A stretch of DNA of 64,000 nt from Agrobacterium rosae (GTDB lineage: Bacteria > Pseudomonadota > Alphaproteobacteria > Rhizobiales > Rhizobiaceae). A program made the position numbers and the translations under genes. The notes under the pieces are model-generated. The model made no database searches. It was not told the DNA's origin and saw nothing but the letters and a program-made list of their open reading frames with translations. The DNA lies in contig NZ_NXEJ01000007.1 in NCBI RefSeq assembly GCF_002915175.1, positions 62,285-126,284 on the forward strand, read 5' to 3'. Positions 53,310-61,967 of this stretch are shown piece by piece. Numbering within the stretch: position 1 is the stretch's first letter; each line of letters begins with the position of its first letter.

Positions 53310-54131
53310 TCACCCCTTGAACTTCGCAATTACCAGATGGCCCGGCGTCGGATGTCCATCCTGCATGCGCACATTGATATGTGTGACTTCGATGATCTCG
53401 AAACCGGTCGCCGCTAGCCGCTCGCGCACATAGGTTTCCGAGTGCGCGAAGCGCTGATGTGGGCCGACCATGTAGGGGCGGTCCGCCAAGACCTCCTGCG
53501 GTAGAGTTTCCGACGAGAAAATGAACAGACCGCCGGCGACCATGTTTTCCGCAGCACCAAAGAAGATCGGCTCCAGTGCGCCGAGATAGGGCAAGACGTC
53601 CGTCGCGGTGATCAGGTCGAAGGGCTCGTCGTCATTGTCTTCGAGAAAGTCTTCGACTTCCGCCACGTAGAGCGTCTCGTAAAGCTCTTTTTCATGGGCG
53701 ATCTCGACCATGTTTTCGGAAATGTCGATGCCGGTGATATCGTCCGCCATGTCGCGCAAGGCCTCACCCGTCAGGCCAGTGCCGCAGCCGAGATCCAGCA
53801 CGCGTTTGAAGGGTCCGAGTTCCAGTGCTTGCAGGCGCTGCCGAACGATCATCGGCACGGCATAACCCAGTTGCTCGACCAAGATATCTTCAAACGCTTC
53901 GGCCTGCTGGTCGAACAGGGTTTCGACATAGGCGTCCGGTGCCTTGGATGGCGTATCGCCACGTCCCATGGACGCGATGCGCACGGCAGCGCCGCCATGA
54001 TCTTCCGGGTCGATGGCTAAAACCTCTTCATAGGCCTTCACGGCAGCGTCGATGTCGCCTGCCTTTTCCAGCGCCAAGGCACGGTTATAGGCTTCTGCTA
54101 GGGCTTCTTCATCGATCTTCTGGTTCGTCAT
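53310..54131 (-). CDS. TPR-containing class I SAM-dependent methyltransferase
   Basis: 273 residues. An N-terminal TPR-like pair of helices (ALAEAYNRALALEKAGDIDAAVKAYEEVLAIDPED) precedes a Rossmann methyltransferase. SAM-binding motif I is VLDLGCGTGLTGE, and acidic loop GIDISENM follows. The small fused TPR suggests a protein substrate or partner. The start MTNQKIDEE is preferred; ATGs 9 and 21 bases upstream are possible. Confidence 0.88.
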   Translation of the reverse strand: MTNQKIDEEALAEAYNRALALEKAGDIDAAVKAYEEVLAIDPEDHGGAAVRIASMGRGDTPSKAPDAYVETLFDQQAEAFEDILVEQLGYAVPMIVRQRLQALELGPFKRVLDLGCGTGLTGEALRDMADDITGIDISENMVEIAHEKELYETLYVAEVEDFLEDNDDEPFDLITATDVLPYLGALEPIFFGAAENMVAGGLFIFSSETLPQEVLADRPYMVGPHQRFAHSETYVRERLAATGFEIIEVTHINVRMQDGHPTPGHLVIAKFKG

Positions 54132-54206
54132 AGCTGGCATCCGGGCTTTCATGAAAATTCGAAGCCTGCTTAAGCCGCAACGCCGTGACGTGCAATCCTT
54201 GTTTTG

Positions 54207-54473
54207 TCAGTGCAGAATGAACTCACCCTTGAGCGAGCGCCACTCCTGCGCCGAAATCAGCTTGCGGTGGACATAGCGAACGGAGTGCAGCGGCCCGTCC
54301 AGCTTTTCCTGCCAGAATTTGAGGAAGCCGCGCATTTCAGGGAAATCCGGTGCCAGATCGTAGTTCTGCCAGAGGTAGGTTTGAAGAACAACGGGGTGGT
54401 CCGGCATGCGGTACAAGATTTCGGCCGTGGTCATGCCATAGCCCTTAAGCATCATTTCCATGTCCTGGTTCAT
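54207..54473 (-). CDS. Usg family protein
   Basis: 88 residues. The sequence LKGYGMTTAEILYRMPDHPVVLQT with WQNYDLAPDFPEMRGFLKFW and KLDGPLHSVRYVH is characteristic of the alphaproteobacterial Usg family, named from a gene near trpF. The biochemical role is unknown. The start MNQDMEMML is chosen. A perfect CtrA-type site lies about 70 bases upstream. Confidence 0.92.
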   Translation of the reverse strand: MNQDMEMMLKGYGMTTAEILYRMPDHPVVLQTYLWQNYDLAPDFPEMRGFLKFWQEKLDGPLHSVRYVHRKLISAQEWRSLKGEFILH

Positions 54474-54542
54474 GCTGGCTGCTCCCTTGTTGTTGGTCGC
54501 GGGCATCACAAAACGACCCGAGACCATGGGAACATGACATGG

Positions 54543-54557
54543 TTAACCGAAGCTTAA
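54543..54557 (-). promoter_or_regulatory. CtrA-type binding site upstream of usg
   Basis: TTAA-CCGAAGC-TTAA, with a following C that fits the longer TTAAC form, 70 bases upstream of the usg start at 54473. The site is nearly symmetric in role, but the other neighbour converges toward it, so usg is the likely target. Confidence 0.55.
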
Positions 54558-54635
54558 CAATTTGGCGAGCTGTCAAAAATATGTCATATTTTCAGTATGT
54601 TAGCATTCCTATCGGAGGAGTGCTGCCAAAGGCTG

Positions 54636-55466
54636 TTATCGCTTGAGGTGGCGGGTCAACCGCGCTTCTAGCGCTGCCCAGACGTGACGCAGTATCTCCA
54701 CGATGGAAAGATAGAAAATCGCGGCCCACAGATAGGACTGATAGTCGAAGGTGCGCGAGAAGGCGTAACGGGTCTGGCCCATCAGGTCGAAAACCGTGAC
54801 GATGGACACGACGGCCGATCCTTTGATCATCAGAATGATCTCGTTGCCATAGGGGCGTAGCGCCACGATCATGGCTTGCGGAAGCACGACTTTCCAGAAT
54901 GTGACTGCCTTGGAAATACCAAGCGAGGCCGCGCCTTCATGCTGACCCTTCGGAACACTCTGAATTGCGCCGCGCAGAATTTCAGCCTGATAGGCTGCGG
55001 TGTTGAGCGTCAACGAAAGAAGCCCACAATACCAGGCTTCCCGGAAGAACCACCACAATCCAACCTCTTGCAGTTCTGGCCGGAAGCTACCGAGGCCATA
55101 ATAAATGAGGAACAACTGTGCCAGCAACGGCGTGCTTCGAAACAGGTAGACATAGGCATAAGCCAGCCCGCCGATAATCTGATTTGTGGACATACGGGCA
55201 AAGGCGAGTGGTAGCGATAAAACAGCGCCGAGAATGATGGACGTTCCGACCAGTGTTATCGTGGTGATCAGGCCATCGATATAACGCGGTCCGTAGCGTG
55301 TGAATTTGTCCAGATCCCAGCCGACGATCATGGAATATACGAGGCCAAGGCCCAGCAGCAGCCATAGGCCAGTGACGGTGTAACCCGCGATCTTTGAGAC
55401 CGACAGGGGTTTCGTCACCGGTGGCGGAGCAGGGCGGGGCGGGATCAATTGCTCGGCGTGGCTCAT
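54636..55466 (-). CDS. Polar amino-acid ABC transporter permease (HisM-like)
   Basis: 276 residues with an N-terminal Pro-rich cytoplasmic tail and about five to six helices. The EAA loop, where the ATPase docks, reads GASLGISKAVTFWKVVLPQA. With the gene upstream it forms the two-permease channel of a HisQM/OccQM-type importer. The start codon overlaps the stop of that gene by 4 bases. It is the last gene of the cassette: no ATPase gene follows. Confidence 0.92.
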   Translation of the reverse strand: MSHAEQLIPPRPAPPPVTKPLSVSKIAGYTVTGLWLLLGLGLVYSMIVGWDLDKFTRYGPRYIDGLITTITLVGTSIILGAVLSLPLAFARMSTNQIIGGLAYAYVYLFRSTPLLAQLFLIYYGLGSFRPELQEVGLWWFFREAWYCGLLSLTLNTAAYQAEILRGAIQSVPKGQHEGAASLGISKAVTFWKVVLPQAMIVALRPYGNEIILMIKGSAVVSIVTVFDLMGQTRYAFSRTFDYQSYLWAAIFYLSIVEILRHVWAALEARLTRHLKR

Positions 55467-56266
55467 CGCTTTGCCTCCGATCGGCGCGACCAGCGATCGA
55501 TGAAGCCAAGACCGAAGGATGAGATGAGCGCGAGGATAAGATAGAGCAGGCAGGCAATGCCGTAAAAGAAGAAGGCTTCCTTGCTGACACGTGCAGCGAT
55601 GCCGGTCTGGCGCAGAATATCCGACAGGCCGATAATGGAGACATAGGACGTATCCTTGAGCAGGATCATCCAAAGGTTCGTCATACCCGGCAGGGCGATG
55701 CGCACCAGTTGCGGAATAATAACGAGGACCATGGTTCGGCTGCGTGGAATTCCCAGCGCATCACCCGCTTCATATTGTCCTTTGGGGATGGCGCGAAACG
55801 CCGAAAGCAGCACTTCCGAGGCATAGGACGAAAACACGACTGACAGAGCAATCATGCCGGCCACAAATGCGTTGATCTCGATCGGGCCGGTGATGCCCAC
55901 ATAACTTCCCACCGACTGCAGCAGCATCTGGATGCCGTAATAGACAATGAACAGCGTTAGCAATTCCGGCAGACCGCGGAAAATGGTGGTGTAGATACCG
56001 GCAGCCAGCCGCAGGGATTTTTCCTCCGACTGGGCAGCGAGAGCGATAAGGAAGCCGATGGTGAGACCAATCGGCAAGGTCGCCAGCGCAACGGAAATGG
56101 TGATCTTGACGCCGAAGGCGATTTCGTCACCCCAGCCAGCATCTCCACAGGCAACGAGTGTTCCGTTGCCCAGAAGAGAGAAAATGCCAGCTGGTCCGCA
56201 AAATGGATCGAAGAGATAAGTGAGATAGGTCCAGAACGAACCTATGGCGGAAAATGCTCCGCTCAT
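55463..56266 (-). CDS. Polar amino-acid ABC transporter permease (HisQ-like)
   Basis: 267 residues, HisQ/GlnP family. Membrane helices cover most of it. The EAA-type docking loop is GDALGIPRSRTMVLVIIPQL. An extra short N-terminal segment (TYLTYLFDPFCGPAGIFSLLGNG) with two cysteines precedes the core. It lies 114 bases after the binding-protein gene. Confidence 0.92.
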   Translation of the reverse strand: MSGAFSAIGSFWTYLTYLFDPFCGPAGIFSLLGNGTLVACGDAGWGDEIAFGVKITISVALATLPIGLTIGFLIALAAQSEEKSLRLAAGIYTTIFRGLPELLTLFIVYYGIQMLLQSVGSYVGITGPIEINAFVAGMIALSVVFSSYASEVLLSAFRAIPKGQYEAGDALGIPRSRTMVLVIIPQLVRIALPGMTNLWMILLKDTSYVSIIGLSDILRQTGIAARVSKEAFFFYGIACLLYLILALISSFGLGFIDRWSRRSEAKR

Positions 56267-56380
56267 GCCAATTTCCCCTGCGGTCTTCGCCGCTTGTCTC
56301 GTATTGTTTTATGACCTTGTTCTCAAACAAAAATGGCGGAAGGGCAAGCCTCCCGCCACATTATTTCAACAAGCAATCGC

Positions 56381-57154
56381 TTACTTGCCGTAAACGTCGA
56401 AGTCGAAGTACTTGTCGTTGATCTTCTTGTACTCGCCGCTTGCGCGGATCGCAGCGATTGCAGCCGTGAACTTGTCGGCAAGAGCGGTGTCACCCTTGCG
56501 AACGGCAATGCCTGCGCCCTGACCGTTGATCTCTTCGTCAACCGGCATTGGCGTCAGGATTTTGCAGCAAGCGCCTGCGTCCGACTTGACCCACTGCGAC
56601 AGCACAACGATATCGTCGATAACGCCATCGATGCGTCCGTTGGTGATGTCGAGCTTGTATTCGTCAGCTGTTGGGTAGAGCTTCAGTTCCGAATCCGCGA
56701 GGTGCTTTTCAGCGTAGTTGGCATGGGTCGTGGAGCCCTGCGCGCCAATGGTCTTGCCCTTGAGGTCTTCAACAGATTTGACCGGGCTGTCCTTTGGTAC
56801 GGCAATTGCCGGAGGCGTGTTGTAGTACTTCTTGGAGAAATCGACTTTCTCGAGGCGCTCCGGCGTGATCGACATGGAGGCGACGATAGCATCGAACTTC
56901 TTGGCCTGAAGGGCAGGGATGATGCCGTCCCAGTCGTTGGTGACGAAGGTGCACTCTGTCTTCATTTCTACACACAGTGCCTTGGCAATGTCGATATCGA
57001 AGCCGGTCAGGGTGCCGTTTGCTTCAAGAACGTTGAAGGGTGGGTAGGCGCCTTCCGTGCCGATGACCAGTTTATCCTGCGCCAATGCGGCACCGGAGAA
57101 AAGTGACATCGCGGCAATCGATGCAGCAGCGAGCAGACGGGTGGAAATACGCAT
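56381..57154 (-). CDS. Periplasmic polar amino-acid binding protein (LAO/HisJ-like)
   Basis: 257 residues with a signal peptide (MRISTRLLAAASIAAMSLFSGAALA). The mature part is the SBP_bac_3 fold: KLVIGTEGAYPPFN, GFDIDIAKALC, and the ligand-site arginine region after MSITPERLEKVDFSKKYY. Basic amino acids or opine-like compounds are plausible ligands, but the sequence does not settle it. First gene of the three-gene importer cassette. Confidence 0.93.
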   Translation of the reverse strand: MRISTRLLAAASIAAMSLFSGAALAQDKLVIGTEGAYPPFNVLEANGTLTGFDIDIAKALCVEMKTECTFVTNDWDGIIPALQAKKFDAIVASMSITPERLEKVDFSKKYYNTPPAIAVPKDSPVKSVEDLKGKTIGAQGSTTHANYAEKHLADSELKLYPTADEYKLDITNGRIDGVIDDIVVLSQWVKSDAGACCKILTPMPVDEEINGQGAGIAVRKGDTALADKFTAAIAAIRASGEYKKINDKYFDFDVYGK

Positions 57155-57490
57155 TTCGATCCTCTCTTTCGGCGTGTCTTCCGCACAGCTTGTTTATGTT
57201 TTCTGGGCGGTAAATGTTTCGCGCGGCCGCTTGACCGGGAGCGGGGGAGGCTGCGCTTGCCGGATAGTCTTATCCTTGTCTTTAAAATGCAACCCTAATC
57301 GTTTCGCACTGCGAGAAACGCCACAATCGCTCCACGAAAAGACCTAGATCTGTTCATTTCCGGTACAGACCGGGTTGGTCATGATGGGAACAACGTTGCG
57401 GTTCAGGCGTTTTTCACCGCCTGCATGTGCAGACTGTTTCGCACGCTGCAATACAAGCGATAAAAGACGATCACTAGGTGAGGAACTATA
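57155..57490. other. 336-base divergent control region between the importer and the OmpA-type gene
   Basis: No reading frame of note. It holds the EcfG-type promoter at 57387-57411 and an imperfect inverted repeat CGTTTCGCACTGCGAGAAACG at about 57299-57319 that could be an operator for the importer. Confidence 0.55.
57387..57411 (+). promoter_or_regulatory. EcfG/RpoE2-type promoter of the OmpA-type gene
   Basis: GGAAC, 16 bases, CGTT: a full match to the alphaproteobacterial EcfG consensus (and to GGAAC-N18-TT). It ends 80 bases before the ATG at 57491. Confidence 0.7.
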
Positions 57491-59728
57491 ATGCTGAAGA
57501 AGAACAAGCTGCTGACCGGGGTGGTTTTCCCCCTGATGTCTTTTGCGATTGCAGTAGATCCTGCATTTGCAGCGTCCGTTGCAAGCGCAGGCGCGCCTCA
57601 ATACACGACGCAGCAAGCGGTAACACATACCAGCAATACCGAGATGCTGCTGGCGCAGGCCGAGCCACCTCCGGAAGAACTGCCAAAGAAACGCCAGCAG
57701 GAAAAACAGACTGAGCCAGAGCAGCCTAAGGCGGAGCAGCCAAAGGAAGAGGCACCCCGTCCACGTCGCGAGGCAGCACCCGAGGCCGCTCCTGAACCCA
57801 GGAGACAGCCAGAGCCAAAGGCAGAGCCTGAACAGCCACGCCCTCGCCGTGAAACCGCGCCTGAAGGTGCAGCCGAGCCGCAAAAGGAGCCGCAGCAGCG
57901 CCCACGCCGTGAATCGCAGCCAGATGCCGCACCTGCGCAGGCTGCGCCCGAACAGCAGCAAGAACGTCCACGTCGGCCCAAGCCCGACCAGCAGCCAGCG
58001 GCAGAGGGCGAGCAGAAACCTGAGCGTCCACGCCGCGATGCCAAGCCTGACGCCGCAGCCCCAGACGCCGCTCAGCCCGAGCAGCAGCAGGAGCGCCCGC
58101 GTCGTCCAAAGCCTGATCAGCCGGCAGCCGCCGAAGGACAGCAGAAGCCAGCAGTAGAGGGAGAGCGTCCGCGCGATCCACAGGCAAAACCACCAGCCGC
58201 TAGCGAAGCTGCGCCTGAAAAGCCTGCAACTCCGGGCAAAAAGCCCGCAGCGCCAGAGCCGGATGCCAAGACTGCACCTGTACCGACCGAGCCTCCGACA
58301 CCAGGTAAAGCACCCGAGCCGAAAGAGCAGCCAAACCCTGCGCCGGGCCAGCAGCCTTCCGAACAGCCGCGCCCACCACGCGCGCAGAACGGCGAGCAGC
58401 CGCCTTTGCCGACTGAGCCTAAACTTGAGAATGGTTCAGCTACCGGCCAGGCACCAGCAGGCGAACCCGTGCCCCAGCAGGTCGTAACACCTCAGCAGGA
58501 AGCGCCGCCAACCACAAAGCAGGAGCTGGACAAGGCCCGTGCAGTGGCCAAGGACCCATCCAAATCCGCCGATACGGTCATTCTTCCGGTCGACAAGGGC
58601 GCTGCCGTTCTTGACAGTGACAAGGAAGCAGAACGGTCCGGCAACCAGCAGTCACGCGATCAGCGTCGCCAGGAGCGTGAAGCCGTTCGGGACTACAAGG
58701 TGCCAACATCGGATGCAGAAGCGCAGTCCGCGGCGCGCGGTGACAAGCCCGCCCCACAGATCAATATTCAGGCCATCACCAATATTCAAGGTGAGCGAAT
58801 CAACCGTCGTCCTGAATACGACCGCCCGGATGGTGTGCGTGAATGGCAGCCCCGTGACATGCCGCGCGGCGGCCCACGGGACCGCGATATGGGCGACCGG
58901 GTCTTCCTCCAGTTCGGCGACCGTGTCGTCGTGCGTGGAAATGACGATGACCGCTTCATTCGTGATGGTGCCAAGCCGTATTACGAACGCCTGCCGGATG
59001 ATCGTTACCGCGAGACTGTCGAGCGGCCCGATGGCACGCAGGTCGTGACTGTTCGCAACCGCTATGGCGATGTCATCCAGCGTTCGCGCATCGATAATCG
59101 TGGTCGTGAATATGTGTTGTTCTACGCGCCGGAACTCGTCGATGAGCCGGATCGTGAATATGTCTATCGCGACCCGGGTCTAGACCTGCCGCCGATGCGC
59201 CTGCGCATTCCGGTTCAGGACTACATCATCGACACGTCGAGCGACCCAGACCGCGATTATTATCGCTTCCTGGAACAGCCGCCGGTCGAGCCTGTAGAGC
59301 GTGTCTACACGATGGATGAAGTGCGTTACTCCGCCCGTATTCGTGACAAGGTCCGCCGTATCGACCTCGACACGATTACCTTCGCAACCGGTAGCGCCGA
59401 AATCCCTATGAGCCAGGCACAATCGCTGCGCAAAGTGGCAGACGCTATCAGCAAGGTGCTGAAGAACAACCCTGCTGAAACCTTCCTCATCGAAGGTCAT
59501 ACCGATGCCGTGGGCAATGATGAGAGCAACCTTGTTCTCTCTGACGAGCGCGCTGCATCCGTCGCCAATGTCATGACCGATGTTTACGGCATTCCTCCGG
59601 AAAACCTGACGACGCAGGGTTATGGTGAGCGCTTCCTGAAAGTTCAGACGCTCGCACCATCTCAGGAAAACCGCCGCGTGACCATCCGTCGTATCACCTC
59701 GCTGGTGAAACCGGTCGCGCAGAACTGA
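57491..59728 (+). CDS. OmpA-family protein with long proline/arginine-rich linker
   Basis: 745 residues. A signal peptide (MLKKNKLLTGVVFPLMSFAI...AFA) is followed by a low-complexity region (about 55-350) of Pro, Glu, Gln, Ala and Arg with repeated RPRRE and QERPRRPKPDQ blocks. A conserved middle domain (about 420-600) is rich in Arg/Asp/Tyr. The C-terminal OmpA domain (about 620-740) has the peptidoglycan-binding pattern TDAVGNDESNLVLSDERA. The long linker could span periplasm or wall; arginine blocks could bind surface polymers. Likely expressed under general stress. Confidence 0.88.
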   Translation: MLKKNKLLTGVVFPLMSFAIAVDPAFAASVASAGAPQYTTQQAVTHTSNTEMLLAQAEPPPEELPKKRQQEKQTEPEQPKAEQPKEEAPRPRREAAPEAAPEPRRQPEPKAEPEQPRPRRETAPEGAAEPQKEPQQRPRRESQPDAAPAQAAPEQQQERPRRPKPDQQPAAEGEQKPERPRRDAKPDAAAPDAAQPEQQQERPRRPKPDQPAAAEGQQKPAVEGERPRDPQAKPPAASEAAPEKPATPGKKPAAPEPDAKTAPVPTEPPTPGKAPEPKEQPNPAPGQQPSEQPRPPRAQNGEQPPLPTEPKLENGSATGQAPAGEPVPQQVVTPQQEAPPTTKQELDKARAVAKDPSKSADTVILPVDKGAAVLDSDKEAERSGNQQSRDQRRQEREAVRDYKVPTSDAEAQSAARGDKPAPQINIQAITNIQGERINRRPEYDRPDGVREWQPRDMPRGGPRDRDMGDRVFLQFGDRVVVRGNDDDRFIRDGAKPYYERLPDDRYRETVERPDGTQVVTVRNRYGDVIQRSRIDNRGREYVLFYAPELVDEPDREYVYRDPGLDLPPMRLRIPVQDYIIDTSSDPDRDYYRFLEQPPVEPVERVYTMDEVRYSARIRDKVRRIDLDTITFATGSAEIPMSQAQSLRKVADAISKVLKNNPAETFLIEGHTDAVGNDESNLVLSDERAASVANVMTDVYGIPPENLTTQGYGERFLKVQTLAPSQENRRVTIRRITSLVKPVAQN

Positions 59729-59745
59729 CCTGAATCGACGTAATA

Positions 59746-59779
59746 AAAAACCCGGAAGTCGAAAGACTTCCGGGTTTTT
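59746..59779. terminator. Bidirectional terminator after the OmpA-type gene
   Basis: AAAAACCCGGAAGTC / GACTTCCGGGTTTTT with a 4-base loop, giving U-runs in both directions. It serves the converging psuG gene as well. Confidence 0.95.
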
Positions 59780-59827
59780 GTTTGTGATGCAGTGTCAGCA
59801 GTGCTGTACTCGGTCGCCGTTGCTATC

Positions 59828-60751
59828 TCAGCCGAGTGCGACTGCGATCTCTGCGGCGAGGCGAGCGTTGTTGCGCACCAGCGCTATATTCGTCTCAAGG
59901 CTGCGACCTTCGGTAATCTCGAAGATTTTGGACAGCAGATACGGTGTGACGGACTTGCCGCTGATTTCGTCTTCTTCCGCATGAGATAGCGCGCGCTGGA
60001 TGTAGATTTCCATCTCTTCGCTGGAAATCTCGTCTTCTTCCGGCACAGGGTTGGCAATCAGCATACCGCCTTCGATGCCCAGCTGTTCGCGGGTGGTCTG
60101 GAAGTTTGCGATGGCGGCAGGGCTGTTGAGCGAAAGTGGGCTTTTCAGGCCAGAGGCGCGTGACCAGAAAGCGGGAAACTCGGTTGAGCCGAAGGTGACG
60201 ACGGGAACGCCCTGCGTTTCAAGAACCTCAAGCGTCTTTGGGACATCGAGGATGGCTTTTGCGCCCGCGCAGACAACGATCACGCCGGTTCTGGCAAGCT
60301 CGGTCAAATCGGCGGAGATATCAAAGGTTTCCTCTGCGCCGCGGTGCACGCCGCCAATACCGCCTGTTGCGAAAACCTTGATGCCGGCATGGTCTGCGGC
60401 GATCATCGTGGCGGCAACTGTTGTCGCGCCCGTGCGGCGCTCGGCAATGGCGAAAGCGATGTCGGCACGAGAGACCTTCATTGCATCGGTCGTCTGCGCC
60501 AGTGCTTCGAGTTCATGCTTTTCTAGCCCGATATGCAATGTGCCGTGGATGACGGCGATGGTTGCCGGGACGGCACCCTGATCACGGATGATCTGCTCCA
60601 CGGATTCCGCCATCTGGATATTTCCAGGGTAGGGCATGCCGTGCGTGATGATGGTGGATTCGAGTGCGACGATCGGCGCACCGCGCTGTTTAGCTGCGGC
60701 AACTTCCTGCGAGTAAGCGATGGACAGGAGAGGAGACTGGGGTTTTGTCAT
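59828..60751 (-). CDS. psuG: Pseudouridine-5'-phosphate glycosidase
   Basis: 307 residues, cleaves pseudouridine-5-phosphate to uracil and ribose-5-phosphate. Family motifs are IVALESTIITHGMPYPGN, ATIAVIHGTLHIG, and FATGGIGGVHRGAEETFD with the conserved manganese-site region. The start MTKPQSPLLS is preferred; the longer open frame upstream overlaps psuK. It follows the kinase gene by 31 bases. Confidence 0.95.
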   Translation of the reverse strand: MTKPQSPLLSIAYSQEVAAAKQRGAPIVALESTIITHGMPYPGNIQMAESVEQIIRDQGAVPATIAVIHGTLHIGLEKHELEALAQTTDAMKVSRADIAFAIAERRTGATTVAATMIAADHAGIKVFATGGIGGVHRGAEETFDISADLTELARTGVIVVCAGAKAILDVPKTLEVLETQGVPVVTFGSTEFPAFWSRASGLKSPLSLNSPAAIANFQTTREQLGIEGGMLIANPVPEEDEISSEEMEIYIQRALSHAEEDEISGKSVTPYLLSKIFEITEGRSLETNIALVRNNARLAAEIAVALG

Positions 60752-60782
60752 TGTTTTATCCGGGTTTATCCAAACGATCTCT

Positions 60783-61721
60783 TCACAACATTTCAGCTGC
60801 TGGCACAAGGGCCAGCATGGTTTCCATGGTCTGCGCGGTAAGGTCTGGCGATGTGGCATAAGGGGATTGCACGGTGAGCGCCGCGACTGCGGCACCTCGC
60901 CGTAATGCTTCGCAAACCGATTGACCGTCTGCGATTGCAGCCAGATAGCCTGATGCCATCGCGTCACCCGCGCCCGTTACATCGCGCACATCTTCGATCA
61001 GCGGTGGGTGCAGAATGGCTGTCTCCCTTTCGGAAAAGGCAACAACGCGCCGCGCCCCACTGGTAATGACGCCGCCGCGCAGACCCAGTGATCTCAAATG
61101 GTCCGGCCAATCACGCACATCCTCCACATCGGCACCGGTCAATGCACGGGCTTCCGCCTCGTTCATGAACAGCATGTGGATATCAGGCAGCGCAGCTTTC
61201 AGCCGGATGGCTTTGGCCGGGGAGATAGCTATGGCCGCCAGCGTTTTCTCGCAGACGCGCGCGGCGATGCCGATGGCGCTCAGCGTCTCCTCGGGCAGGT
61301 TTGCGTCACAGACGATGATATCGCACGCCATGATGGCTTCACGAACGGCGCGCACTCGCAAGCGGCGCGGGCTGAACAGCTTGTAGAGGTCCATATCGGC
61401 TATGGCGATGACGAGATTTCCATCTCGCTCCAAAATCGCCGTGTAGCTGGGTGTGCTGCGATCCAGAAACGTAAAGGGTGTATCTTCCACGCCCGCCTCG
61501 CGCGCGGCAGCGGCGACCGTCTCGCCATTGGAATCGCCACCGCGCGGTGCTATGATCCTCACTTTAAAGCCCAGGCGAGAGAGGTTGCGTGCCGCATTGA
61601 ACCCACCGCCGCCAGCCTCTTCCATCCACGAGCCGGGATTGCTGGCACCGGCAACGGTGTCCGTTTCGATCATGCCTCGCCGATCAATGTGCGCGCCGCC
61701 CAGAACGAGTATTTTTTTCAC
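60783..61721 (-). CDS. psuK: PfkB-family kinase, probable pseudouridine kinase
   Basis: 312 residues of the ribokinase/PfkB fold. Signs are the start VLGGAHIDRRG, the double-glycine stretch EEAGGGGFNAARNL and the catalytic GAGD in RDVTGAGDAMASG. Placement directly before psuG supports pseudouridine as substrate. The two genes form a minus-strand operon divergent from recA. Confidence 0.9.
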   Translation of the reverse strand: MKKILVLGGAHIDRRGMIETDTVAGASNPGSWMEEAGGGGFNAARNLSRLGFKVRIIAPRGGDSNGETVAAAAREAGVEDTPFTFLDRSTPSYTAILERDGNLVIAIADMDLYKLFSPRRLRVRAVREAIMACDIIVCDANLPEETLSAIGIAARVCEKTLAAIAISPAKAIRLKAALPDIHMLFMNEAEARALTGADVEDVRDWPDHLRSLGLRGGVITSGARRVVAFSERETAILHPPLIEDVRDVTGAGDAMASGYLAAIADGQSVCEALRRGAAVAALTVQSPYATSPDLTAQTMETMLALVPAAEML

Positions 61722-61880
61722 TGCAGACTTCCTCTTCGGATCGGTGACAGTCGTTCCGATTCGTACATTTCAAGACTTGGAAATGGTATCGTATCAGCCA
61801 TTTTTCTCACGAGTTGGAAAGAAAAACAAAAGTAGAACAAAGGACTTATCCATATTTGTTTTCAATGTGATGATACCGGC

Positions 61881-61909
61881 TTGTGACATGAGAACAAATA
61901 AAGTACAAA
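61881..61909 (+). promoter_or_regulatory. recA promoter with overlapping SOS (LexA) box
   Basis: TTGTGA, 17-base spacer, TACAAA form a weak sigma-70 promoter. Across the spacer and -10 lies GAAC-AAATAAA-GTAC (61892-61906), one mismatch from the alphaproteobacterial LexA motif GAAC-N7-GAAC. The overlap is what a LexA operator needs to block transcription. Confidence 0.7.
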
Positions 61910-61967
61910 ACGGTCATAGAGAGCTTCATTGCCTGTGCGGCTTCAATAACCTAAAGGTGGTTTCCAG

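Noticed and set aside
61770-61790. GGAAC on the minus strand upstream of psuK
   Set aside because: No TT at the required distance.
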